A model generated the notes under the pieces. The model was given only the letters and a program-made list of their open reading frames with translations. It searched no databases and was not told the origin of the DNA. Source: Hymenoscyphus infarciens (lineage: Eukaryota; Ascomycota; Leotiomycetes; Helotiales; Helotiaceae). Taken from it: 64,000 bases of DNA. The translations under genes and the position numbers were made by a program. Location of the stretch: the NCBI GenBank assembly GCA_001414345.1, contig LLCB01000108.1, forward strand, positions 1-64,000, read 5' to 3'. This document shows, in pieces, positions 36,640 to 48,808 of the stretch; the first letter of the stretch is position 1; every line of letters starts with the position of its first letter.

Positions 36640-38210
36640 TAACTCCTTTAGAAGTTACGCTAATATATTAGTCTTATCGTTATTCTTAAATTCTCTATTA
36701 GTAGTATATACTAAGATGTCCTCTATAGTCGAGTTACTTAGCGTAGTATTAGCTTTACTAGTATAGTCTAAGATCTAGTATAGATTAGATCTCTATTCTA
36801 GGTTATACTTTATATATTCTAGTAAGTATTTAAGTATACTAGTATATAGCTTAGTTATGCTATATCTTTTAAGTATATTAGTACTAGGCTTAACTCTTAT
36901 CTTTATTAAGCTGTCTATGTAGATAAGATATTCTCTGTTATTTGCCTTCCTTAGTTACTATAATCTTAGAAGTCGTTCTACTATTAGTACTTCACTTACT
37001 AATAGTCTAAGTACTATCTTAACAGCTTTAGGTATAAGTATAGAAGTCTCTTAATATAGTAGAGGTAGTGTTTTAAGTTAGAGACGTTTTAGTAATAAGA
37101 GCCTAGCTTCTAGGCTAGGTAGTCTTATAATAGCGAGATAGAAGCAACTTTGCTAAGATGCCTTTTAGTGTATTAATCCTTAACTAGAGGCTCTACTAGA
37201 TACTATACTTAGAGTACGACTTTAGCTTTAGCTATATAGGCTTTCGTACTCTTTAGATACTATAAGATAACTACTACTAAAAGACTTAATAGACCCGGGC
37301 CTAGAGAGTATAATACTAAAGGCGAAGCGTTTACTCTATAGATATTCGTTAGTCTAAGGCTATTTATCTATTTAGTTAAGATAAATCTAGTTTATAAACT
37401 ACGCTATTATCTTATATAGGTATTAGCTATCCTAATTCTCTAGGTTTATATTATATATACTAAGTACTTATATAGAGTTAAGAGTACGCTTAGTAGTAGG
37501 TCTTCTCTCTATCTTAATATATTTAATAAGACGCTACTATATACTTATTAGCTCTAGTTAGTAGGCCTATTTCTATTAGAAGCAGTTAGTAGTATTTATA
37601 TTAACGATAAGTAGTTAAAAACCGAGGGTTTACTTTTATAAGATAGTACTCTAAACGTGTTATAGACTTGTATACTAGTTAGGGTTTATAACTAGCCTTT
37701 CGCTTTTAGTATAGAAGATACCTAGGCGAGCTCTTTAGCTTTTAAGAAGAGGCTCTTCTAGAAAGTTAATAAAGACCTTGAATTTCTATATATTAGAGAT
37801 AGTATAGTTAGTCCTTTCTTAGCTATTAGCGAAGCTAATAGAGTAGTAGAACGATTACTATAGTAATCGCGGTTTACTAGTAAGAATGCCTAGATAGTAG
37901 AGTTTATAGTGTTTATTACTAGCTAGTAGTATCTAGTAATATATATATATGTCTTTAAAGATAAACTCGTTACTAGGTATACTTAGTAGTAGAACTTCTA
38001 GTATAAGAGAGTTAATACTTTATATATACTAATTATTAAAGTCTTTAGTATACTTAGTAGTTATATATAGTAGGTTAGTATCTAAGATAAGGTTTAGTAG
38101 CTTTACTAAGGTAAAGATACGTCTTAATATAATAAGTAGAGCTTTATAAATAAAAGAGGATAAAGAGATTATATAAGATATAAGTAAGGCTTAGATATAT
38201 ATATTTGTTT
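36640..38210 (+). pseudogene. Coding-like tract antisense to Copia pol
   Basis: From about 37290 to 38210 one plus-strand frame stays open for some 300 codons apart from TAG/TAA, and reads as plausible protein, for example PFLAISEANRVVERLL followed by IVEFIVFITS and VFKDKLVTRY. TpG is less depleted here than in the rest of the block (several ATG and CTG remain, e.g. at 36717 and 36850-36960). It lies between the RNase H end of pol and the LTR. No family recognised. It could be captured cargo, an accessory gene of this Copia lineage, or the remains of another insertion. Confidence 0.4.
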
Positions 38211-38499
38211 ACTAAAGTTGCTTTTTTCAGGTAGCTAGCTAAAAATCTAGTAGTTAGTATAAGTAGATATATAAGATTATAACTTTTTAAGTATATATTA
38301 TATATAGCTAAGATTTAGGTTAGAGCTATTAAGCTCTATAGCGATTTAGGTAGTAAAGAGATATTTTATTTATAATTAGAATTTATAATATTAGATGTTA
38401 TTACGTAACTCCTTTATAATTAGAAAAATAGATCTTAAAAGACTCTAATTAACTTCTAGAATATAATGAATTTAGCTTAGTTAAGAGACTTTATAAAGC

Positions 38500-41400
38500 T
38501 GTTAGCTACTTATTTTTTAGTAGAGGTATACTATAGCTTAATAATTTTACTATTAATTATTTTATACTAGTAATACTACTAAATATTAATATACTTTATA
38601 TAAGTGTAGTAGACTCTAGAGTTTTTAATAAGAGCTATAGTATCTTAGTTATTATAGAAGATTACTATAGCTATAAGAGATATATACTAGTTATAGTAGA
38701 CTTACTTAAGGAATTTTTATAGCTATACTACTTCTTTAGTAGCTAGGGTTTACCTAATATATTCTAATTTATAAGATAAGAGTATAATAGTTACTTATCT
38801 TTTAGATAACTAGCTAATAGCTCTACTACTAATATTAAAGACATATTTAGAAGTTAATCTCCTTATATTATAGTCCTCTACCTAGTCTATGTTAGTATAT
38901 CTTTAGAGTTCTTTTAGTAGTTCTTAGAAGCTTAGATAAAGGCTTAAAGTCTCTTTAAAATACTATAGAATACGTTTTATAGCTATTATATAGTACTTAT
39001 TAAGATTAGAGACAAACCTACTTATAACTAATATAATATATACTATATCTAGTTAAGTGTCTAGTATAGTATATATTAGAGAGCCTATAGTAGATTAGTA
39101 TCTACGTTTAAATTCTAGTATAGCTTTATAAGGCGCTTCTAACGAGATTATATACTTTAGTAAGGTTTCTATTAGAGTATCTATGCTTTTAGTATTACTA
39201 AGCCTAAACTCTTCTAAGACCTTTTCTAGGTATCTACGTTATAATAGTTTTAGTAACCTTTTAGCGTAGTCGTATTCTACTTTTATACCTAGGTAGAAGC
39301 TATATAGTTCTAAGTCTACTATCTTAAACCTTTTACTTAAAGCCTTCTTAATTTTCTTAATATACTTTTTATTAGGTCTAGTAATTAGTAGGTCGTCGAC
39401 GTAAATAGCTATAATAGTGCTATTACTATAGTAGAAGATACTAGTATCTAAGTTAATAGATAAGAAGCTAATAGTTTTTAGAAAGTCTACTAGTATAGTA
39501 TACTAGACTTAGAGTGCTTGCTTAAGACTATATAAGGCTTTCTTAAGCTTATATACTCTATTAGTTCTATTATTATAGCTCTTTAGCTATTCTATATAAA
39601 TGTTAATATTAATATTTCTATAGAGAAAAGCAGTCTTAATATCTATTTATTTAATCTCTTAATCTAGAGTAGTAGTAATAGTAAAGATTGTTTTATAGCT
39701 TATAGGTTTAATAATAGATATAAATGTCTTAAAGAAGTTAATTCTCTCTTTTTATTTAAAACTCTTAATTACGTAATAAGCTTTATAGCAAGTAATACTA
39801 CTATTATCTCCTCTTTTATACTACTATACCTATTACTTATATAAGACTTTTTAATCCTTAAAGTAACTAACTATTCTCTATATACTGTTATCTATTAGTA
39901 AATCATATTCTTCTTAAGTAGCTAGTTTCTAGAAGTACTACTAGCTACTCTAGTAGGCTTCTTACTAAGTCTTAGGTTTATAAGGCTCTATTAGTCTTAT
40001 AGCGCTTATAAAGGCGTATCTAGTAAAGAAGGCTTAGGCTTCTTCCTTGTTATTAGAACTAGGTAGTAGTATTAATTCGCTATTAGAGCTTTTACTAATA
40101 TTAGCGTTTATAACCTACTATGCTTATAGTGCTTCTACTATAGTATATCTCTAATTATTTACTAGAGCTAGAAAGATAACGTCTAAGACTTCTCTTAAAG
40201 TATTATACATTTCCTAGAACTTCTATTCTTTAGTAACGCTTTAAATAATCTATTATAGAGGCACTAGCTATAGCTTAGGTTATAGCGCTAGTATAGAGCT
40301 AGATTTTACTAGTTATACTACTCTTATAAAGGGGTTAAAGGTATAGTCGTTAGCGTTATTAGTAGTTATTCTTCTCTATAAGGTTAGTACTATTACTCTT
40401 ATTAGCGTTAATAGGTTTTCTAGTATAAGCTTCTTTTAGCGAGGTTCGTCGTTATAGCTACTCTTATTACTTTCTAATAAGGAGTAGTATCTTTTAATAC
40501 TATATAGGTTAAAGTTAGTAAGTATACGTTTCTTAATATAAACGTTACTTACTCTTATTACCTTACTATTAGGAAGGAGTATTCTATAGATAGTATTCCC
40601 TTTATATCTAATTAGTATACCCTTATTCGCTCTAATTTTAAGCTTCTTTTTCTTATATCTAATTATAGTCTATATCTTAGATCTTAGAGTACGAAGATAG
40701 CAACTCTCGGAGGCGTATCTATTAATAGCTTTATAGGGTATTTTATGTTCTAATAATTAATATAGGCTATAATTAGTAAAGTATTACGTAGTTTATATAA
40801 CCTTAGGCTATTAGTTATTTAGGATCCTCGAGGTATATATTAGAGTAGACGCTTTTTACTAGAGTGTTTAGCTATGTCTTTTAGCTCTTCTATTCTAGCT
40901 TAGATAGTAGGTAATTATTAGCTTAATTATAATATTCTTCTTTTAATAGTATTCTTAGAAGAGTTCTAAAGAGGATAGTTCTCCTCTATCCGCTTATACT
41001 TAGCGAATTTTAGTATTCCTACGCTTAAAGCGTACTTTAAATTTAAGAAAGAATTTAAAAGCTTCCTCTTTTCCTTTAAGAGCTTTAGTATATCTAAATT
41101 TAGTTTTATTATATATAATATATATAAAGTAACATTCTTCTAGGCTATTGTTTATAGGAATTAGGCTATAAAGATTAAAGTATACTAAGTCTAGTATATA
41201 CTAGCTAGGTTTAATATAATTCTTATATATAGATTTAGCCTTTATAGCTCTAAAGATATATACTTAGTAAGTCGATTTATAATCTTTTAAGAGTTTATTA
41301 AAGTCTACGCTAACTAGGACCTCTAGTAGTCTCTTAATATTTAATTCCTTTAGATAACTAAGTTACTTATACTAAAGTAGTAATCTAGGGTCTAGGCTAT

Positions 41401-43600
41401 AAGCTGCTATTATGATTTATTAGTATACTATAAGTACTATAGCACTATAGTTAGGCTCTCTCTTAGAGTCTAGTATAGAGATAAAAACTAGGAATAGCTT
41501 TTGTATATCTAAGAAGTAGATATTACCTTACTTTATAGACGTAAATCGCTCTTAGCTAATATTAAACTAAAGTCTAAAAGGTTTCTTTATTTAGCCTTAG
41601 TTATAGCCTTCTTCTTCTAGTTATTCTATTAAGATAAGGTTATATCTTAGTTATAGGATATAGTAAACGTTTAAGAGGAGGATAACTTTAGTTTTAGTAA
41701 AGATTTTTATAGAGTTAATATCTATTAGAGTATATACTAAGCTACTAATACTTACGATTAGCTTTATATTAGGTAATTTCTTATACTTAGTAAATAAGGA
41801 GTAGTTAGTAATATAGTAGTAGAAGTATCTAGTATTAAGTAGCTATTCTATTTAAAGGTTAAACTTAGCTCTTTTAAGGTTGTTTAGTTTCGTTACTACT
41901 ACTATAAGAGCTATATTAATTAGAGCTCTCTTAAAAATTAGTAGTTAATTAATAGAGAGTATAAGGAGTTATTTATAGAGGTTATTAAAGACGTCTATTA
42001 CTATTACTCTATAAGTATATAGTATTAGAGTATTATTATTAGAGTTGTTTTATACTCTAGATTTTTGCTTTCTCTTATCTTTACCTTTTCCTTTAAGTTT
42101 AGTTATCTTACTCTTAGAGCCTAACTATTATACTAGATGCTTTTTAGAATGTTTAGTATAGTAGTTTATTTCTAGATATCTGTTTTTATTATAGAAGTTA
42201 TAATAATTAATAATACGCTAATAAGCTAGTAGAGCGAGTTATAGTAATAAAGCCGTCGCTGTTACTACTATTACTATTATTACTATATATTAGTCGTTTT
42301 CTTAAGTTATACGCTTCTCTTTAGTAATAGTAGTATTAATAAGTTTAGTAAAGGAGACTACTTAAATAAGGTTATTCTTAGCGCCTACGTTATAGGCTAT
42401 AATAAAGGTTCGGTTTCTTTAGAAGTCTACTATATAATTAGTATATAAAGAGTTAAGACTATCTATAAATTTTAAGACTATATCTAGATTAGTCCTTTTA
42501 GTATCTTTGGAGATTTAGGCTAAGTTAGTATTAAGGTTAAGAAAGGCGATAGTATATTAATTTATAGCTCCTAAGTTTAAGGTATTAGAATTAAAGAGTA
42601 AGATTAATAAGTATATCTATGCCTTAAGATTAGTATAGTCCTTTTAGCCTATTTATTAGCTTCTTAAGAGTTATATAGTATTTAATCTCTATTAGCGTAG
42701 TAGAGTCTAGGCATATATATATAGCGATTATAGTCTATATTATTCTTCGCTAGTATTTAGCTGTTCTTCTTATAAATTAGGCTAGGGTTTCAGGGCCTAG
42801 CTCGGCCTCGATAGAGGTAATATTTATATAATAATCATTATAGACGCTAATAATAATCTATTTTTCTACTCTATACTTAAACTCTTACTAGTTATTAGAC
42901 CTAAGTTCTAGGACGTATATAGTAATAAAGACGTCTAAAGATCTTTTAGAGGTAGATATCTTCTTTTTAGCTTTAGTATAGAGGTATTAGAGAGGGTGTC
43001 TAAACTATTATAAGTTCTCTTAGGTCTCTCTTTATAGGTTCTTACTTAAAGACTAAAGAGTTTAAGGTCCTAGTTTAAGAACAGAGAAGGAGTAGCGACT
43101 TTAGGGATTTCTTCTTCTATATTACTCTAATTAGAGTCTAAGTAGTTAAGATTAGAGTTATCTAAGTCTTTAAAGACGTTAGAAGGTTACTCTTATAAAG
43201 TATATAAAGTATAAGAATAGTCGGTCTCTATATAGAATAGGTAAATAGATATATTATTAATACCTTTAAGAAAGCTTTCTTAGAAAAAAGGTAGAAGAAA
43301 ATTAGTAAATAGTTCTTATAGAAAGGTTTAAGAGAGGTATATAATACTAGAGATAAGGTCTTACTTATTATCTTTTAGGATAGAGGAGGATATCGTCTTA
43401 TATTAGTAAGTTAAAATTAGATTTAAGTAGTCTAGTAAAGAGACTTTTTAGTAATAAAGTAAGAGGTTAGTATATTAAGAAGTAATATTACTAAATTTTT
43501 TTATTTTTATTTTAGAGACAAGGTTTTAGAGTCTAGAGTATACTTAAACGTCTTAACCTTATCTCTATATTTTCATTTTAGTAAGATCTTTATACTTAGG
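38500..43600 (-). pseudogene. RIP-inactivated Copia gag-pol
   Basis: Read on the minus strand through TAG/TAA, the order is gag with a zinc-knuckle relic near 42170 (Cys changed to Tyr), integrase core near 40900-41080 with the conserved RADRGGE-type block decayed, reverse transcriptase with YVDDLL at 39391-39406, and RNase H near 38600-39050. Integrase before reverse transcriptase is diagnostic of Ty1/Copia. Confidence 0.85.
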
Positions 43601-43768
43601 ACTTACGCTATCTTTCTTTATTATAATATAAGGTTAGAGCTACTTAGAATTGTTTCCTTAGTATCTCTATAATATACGTACTATAAAGCGTTAGTAAGTT
43701 CTACTTCTTAGCTTATTAAGGACTTAGCTTATCTTTAGAAGTTAGTGTAGAATTCTAGGCTTATAACC

Positions 43769-43921
43769 TGTTAAACGGTATAGTAAGTAGAACCTATATT
43801 ATATTACTTAAGAAGTCTCTCTTAGAGAGATACTCCTCTTCTTATATAGGTATATAATCTAGAAGGCTAGAGAGATAATATTATAGCGTATTATAGAGAG
43901 TATATACTATGATATTTAATA
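43769..43921 (-). repeat. 5' LTR of the Copia element
   Basis: 153 bp, equal in length to the partner LTR. In element orientation the next internal bases include GGTTATAAGCC, a possible primer-binding-site relic. Confidence 0.9.
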
Positions 43922-44899
43922 ATATAAAGCTACTTAAATATAGATTTTAGTAATAAGAATAAGCTTTAACACTCTATAGATTAGAGAAGGAGAAGCTAGA
44001 AAGCTTATACTAATTAGTAGTATATACTAAATTTAAGAATACTACTTACTTTTAGCCTTTTTCTTATTAAGAATAAATCTCTTCTTATATACTTTTACTT
44101 TAATTTTTTTAGTTTTATTAAGAGCTTTTATAAAGAAGGATTATCTAGCTCTAGTCTTCTCCTTCTAGATAGCTCGCTTTCTAGCTATAGCTAATTTATC
44201 TTTCTTTTACTTAATAATAAGAGCAGAGTAGTTAGTAGTAAAACGTTTTATAGTAGCCTCTTATTTCCTTCTAGACTTTATAATTAACTATTATTTCTTC
44301 TTCTAACTATTAAAGCTTTATACTATAGCTTTTATAAAGTAGTCTTTTACTTTTTATAAACAGTTCTTAATCTTATTATTAAAGAGCCTTTAAGAAAGCG
44401 TAGATATATGATTTTCTAAAGTACTTACTAGGTTTACTAGAAAGTAATAAGAGTATACTTTAAGCTTTAAATACTTAGAATAAGAAGCCTAGACTTCTAG
44501 GTATTTAAAACACTAATATTAAAGTATTCTAATATGTTTTTAGTATTATAAGATAGCAGATATAGAGCTTTTAAAAGTATAAGTAAAAGTAATAGAATAA
44601 AAGTAGGAAAATTAGAGAACTATTCTACTTAAACTATATAACCTCTTATACCTTGCTTCTTACTTTTAGTACTATTTATAAGGCTCTAATATACTATTCT
44701 AACATATATTAAATAATTACTAATTATATAGTATATTATCCTTTATAAAGGCTAGAACTTTATTTACTATTCTATAAGTATTTATAGAAGTAAGTATAAG
44801 TAAAGCTAGATTAAAGAATATTCTAATCTAAGCAACTACTTAAGAGCTAGCTTAGAAATCTCTCCTAGAGACTAAGGAGGTTTTAAAAGTAAGTAATTA

Positions 44900-45163
44900 A
44901 TACTAAGTCTAATTTATAAATTATTTACTACTACTAATAAAAGTTAGTAATCTATATACTTAAAATAGCTTAAAAACATAATATTCTAAATTAATTCTTT
45001 TACTTTTAATTTAGATATAGAATAGTATTATTTATATCTATAAAGCTAACTAGAACTTAATAGACATAGAACCTATAATATTATAATTTTTTAAAGATTT
45101 AAAAGTCTAAGATTACTAACTTTTATTAGTAGTAATAAGTAATTTATAAATTAGGCTTAGTAT
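44900..45163. mobile_element. 264-bp MITE inside element B2
   Basis: Reverse-complement counterpart of 30621-30884 with the same length and ~57-bp TIRs; both copies of B inherited it. Confidence 0.75.
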
Positions 45164-45849
45164 TAACAGTTATAGTTAGTAGGTTTACTTTACTAAAATC
45201 CTCTCTTAAGTACTTAGAGAATTATATACTTATAACTATATTTATAACCTTATATAAATTACTCTTAATTTTAATTAAAAGTTAATAAATATGTCTATTC
45301 CTCTCTAAAGTTATATTAAGCTTTTTTTTATACTTAAAATATATAAATTTTAAGCTTAGAGCTTAGCTTATCTTTAATATAGGTTTATTCCTAGTTTAGT
45401 ATATCTATTTACTTATTAATTATAAATAGTAAAAGCAACGCTATTAGCTAACTCTCTATACTTTTTATAAAGAGTAATATATACTTTCTTTATTATATTA
45501 CTCTCTATTAACGTTCTATTTACTCTAGCTAGTAAGTAATTATAATTATAGACTACTATAGAGTTTATAGTTAGTTAGTAGATTATAATACTATAATCCT
45601 AGAGTTACTACTATAGCTAAAGATATATATTAAGTATAAGATTACTAATAAAAAGAGAGAGAATTAAGGATTTAAGACTTTACTCTTTAAATAAACTTAA
45701 GAGACTATCTTTTAGTAGATAACCTAGGATTAGAATTATTAAAGCCCTCTACTATAATAATAACGTTTAATACTATTTATTAGTAAGAGAGCTCTATAAA
45801 GAAGAAGGTCTAATCCTAAGAGTAAATTAGTAGCTTTTAAAGTAGATTA

Positions 45850-47100
45850 ATTAAATATAAATTTATTTACTAATATCTATTCTTAAATCTCCTTTTAAAT
45901 TATCTTTAACTAGTAAGGTATACTTATTAGTTATATACTCTCTTAAATCCTTATCTAATCCTACTAAACTATTATTATCTAACTCCTCTAATTCCTTATC
46001 TAAGAAGTTACTATTATATAGATAATCTAGTACTACGTTTATCGCTTAATCGCTTCTACCTTCGTTACTAAAGTATATACTAAATTCATCTTAATTAGTC
46101 TCTCTAGCTTCCTTTAATTCTTAAGCTACCTTAGAGCATAGCTCCTACTTATATACTCTCTTTAGCTTACCTAAAAAGCCTAATCCTATTAAATTACCTT
46201 TTTAGATATATACTAATAATTCTACTCTTAAATCTAAATATACTATAGTATAAGTTTCTCTCTCTTTAGTATATATTATCTTATTAATTAGTAGCGTATA
46301 TCTATATACTAATAATTTTGTTTTATACTACTCTAAAGTTACCTAAGGTAAATATATATTAATATCTTAATTCTTATATAATTCCTAAAACTTAGTAAGC
46401 TTCTTAGTAAGCACTTTAATACTATAATCGTCTACTAGATATTCTTTACTCTTAGAATAGTAAAAGTTAGTCTATAGTACTTCTAGTACTCTATACTCTT
46501 AATTAGTATTAATATAAATATAATAGCGATTCTATATATATATAAACGTTTAAAGCTTCTTCTAGATAATTAGAATATATATACATAATATAGTAATTAT
46601 ATTAGAAAGGCTCTTTTTAGAAAATAATCTCTTTTTATAGATATTTTAGAAGTATATCTTCTACTTATTTAGAGACTCTTTTATAAGCTATCTCTACTAA
46701 GCCTTAATATATTAGTTAACTATAAAAGTACTAAACTAATATAGGTTTAAAAATTAGTATAGCTCTCTATTACTTTCTATAGCTTATTATTAACAAAGTA
46801 TATAGTAAGTGTCTACTACTATTAAAGATTCTAATCCTCGATCTAATTATATATAGTATAGTATCTTTCTAAGACTACTTATAGTATTACTATATTACTA
46901 TAAAGTAGATACTACTATATCGTTTAAGATATTATAATAGCTCTAAAAGAGAAATTAAGTATAGGTATTAATACTAGTATATATCTTAATACTAATAAAC
47001 CTTAATTTATAATATTTATTAATACTCTATATAAAATTAGACTCTAGTATAACATATTTACTATAAGTATCTTTAATCTCTTATAACCTATAATTATACC
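45850..47100 (-). pseudogene. RIP-mutated coding tract of element B2
   Basis: Minus-strand counterpart of the B1 tract at 28676-29930, with more stops. The site homologous to the Gypsy insertion lies near 47120 and is uninterrupted, so the join between the left and middle parts of the B gene can be read here. Product unknown. Confidence 0.4.
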
Positions 47101-48630
47101 TCTCTTTATTAACTTTTAATAACGCCTTTTAAATCTTATTCTAGCTCTATCTTTTATCTCTATCTCTATTAATACTATAAGTATTAAGGTATATATAAAG
47201 AAACCTAAGATTAAAGCTTCTTATAGTATTAAAGTAGCTATATTCGTAGATCTTATATTAAAGAATAGCCTCTAGCTCTTTATACTCTTCTTATATAAGG
47301 AACTTTTAATATTAAAGGCCTACTTTAAATTATAAATTTTAAAGCTTTTAAAGCTTAATTATAAAGCTCTTATAATTTAATATATATACTATACTTAAAT
47401 TAGATAATTCTATATCTTTAAAGAGATATACTACTTATATATATAAAATAGAAGTAGTCTTACTTTTTTTATACTAGTAAAGATTCTACCTTATATTAAT
47501 TTAGAGCTTAAAAGTAGTATTAGAGATATTAATATTATACTTACTTTTAAGAATATTATATATCTCTTAAGTAAAGACTTCTTTTTAGTATAACTCCTCT
47601 ATAAACACCTTATATAGCTCTAAATCGATAAACTAACGTAGTATATTTAGGCTTCTATTATATACTTAAAATCGCTCTTTTTATACTTCTTACTATATAG
47701 AGCTACTACTAGAGCTTGTTCTTTTCCTTCTTCTATCGTCGTTAGTACTCGAATTTAAGAGAGAAGAGAGAGTATATATAGTAGTAGAATAGTACTTTTA
47801 AAAGAAGGAATAATATAGAGTAGTATTTAAAAGAAGAAGCGACTAATTCGATTTATCTTAAGAGGTTCTACTACTAAGGATATTATACTTTAATAGATAC
47901 TTAGAGCTACTACTAGAGCTTATTCTCTTTCTTCTTTTATTATTATTAGTACTTGAATTTAAGAAGAGAGAGAGAGTATATATAGTAGTAGAATAATACT
48001 TTTAAAGGAAGGAATAATAGAGAGTAGTATATAGTATTTAAAGAAAGGAGTGATATAAGAGGGTTAGTATACGAGGTAAGTATACTTTTTAGCTTATAAA
48101 ATAAATAGCGCTAACCTTAATTAGGAAATTAGTATATAATTGAGAAAAGTAGCTAAAAGTGTTTAAATAATCTTAAATTAAGATTATTTAAGCTTTTAAA
48201 GTAAGCTAATTACTTTAATATTAAGTGATCTAGAGTAATTAGTTTAAAAAAGGCTTAGTTTTAAGATATAATTTAGAAACTTGTTATAGTAATGAAAGTT
48301 AATTTATATAGTCTTTTTATATTATATATATATATCTCTTACTTTAATATGTTTTAATTTAATATTTAATGCCTTTTATAATTATTTATTAATTATATAA
48401 CTTTTGCGATTTATGATTTACGATTTATGATTTATAATTTACGATTTAGCCTCTAAAAAATCTACGTTTATTGATTTATAATTTGTGATTTACGATTTAG
48501 CTCTAAAGGGCTATATACTTAAAAATCTAAGCTTTACGATTTACGATTTACAATTTATAATTTACGATTTGCGATTTAGTCGTCGTTTCCGACTTTTGGT
48601 ATGTACGGGACGCTCTACCAGGACGCCCTA

Positions 48631-48635
48631 CATAT
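48631..48635. repeat. Right CATAT flanking repeat of the transposon array
   Basis: CATAT directly after the B2 terminus, matching 18544-18548. The match extends slightly (ACATATT on both sides), so a 5-7 bp duplication is possible. Confidence 0.5.
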
Positions 48636-48808
48636 TCTCATACTATTAGTATAAGACTTATGTCTTTTCTAGAGAGCTTGAATATTCTTATATCATCTCA
48701 TAAACAGGAATGCAGCTCTCTCAGAAAAGGTGTCTCACACGCTGAATCATCTCAAAAACAAAAACAAAAAAAAAGCCTGCCTTCTATTAAATCTCCCTTC
48801 CCAAACTT

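Larger units (their letters stand above)
36193..43921 (-). mobile_element. Ty1/Copia LTR retrotransposon inserted in B2
   Basis: 7,729 bp with two 153-bp LTRs beginning TGTTAAACGG, flanked by ATATA at 36188-36192 and 43922-43926. The uninterrupted site is in B1 near 31870. Pol is on the minus strand. Heavily RIP-mutated; a 3' portion of about 2 kb (36346-38500) is not explained by pol. Confidence 0.9.
34032..48630 (-). mobile_element. Element B2: inverted second copy of the ~6.8 kb TIR element, carrying a nested Copia element
   Basis: Net length is about 6.87 kb after removing the Copia insertion, and it aligns to the reverse complement of B1 over its whole length, including the tandem 200-bp units, the internal 264-bp MITE and the coding-like tracts. 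The right end reads CCAGGACGCCCTA, i.e. TIR TAGGGCGTCCTGG, followed by a near-duplicate TAGAGCGTCC. The outermost ~60 bp keep TpG and CpA, so RIP stopped before the edge. The homologous site for the Gypsy insertion is empty here. Confidence 0.75.

Noticed and set aside
18549..48630. Hypothesis of a Starship-type giant element
   Set aside because: No tyrosine-recombinase captain or cargo genes seen; the 30 kb is fully explained by nested smaller elements.
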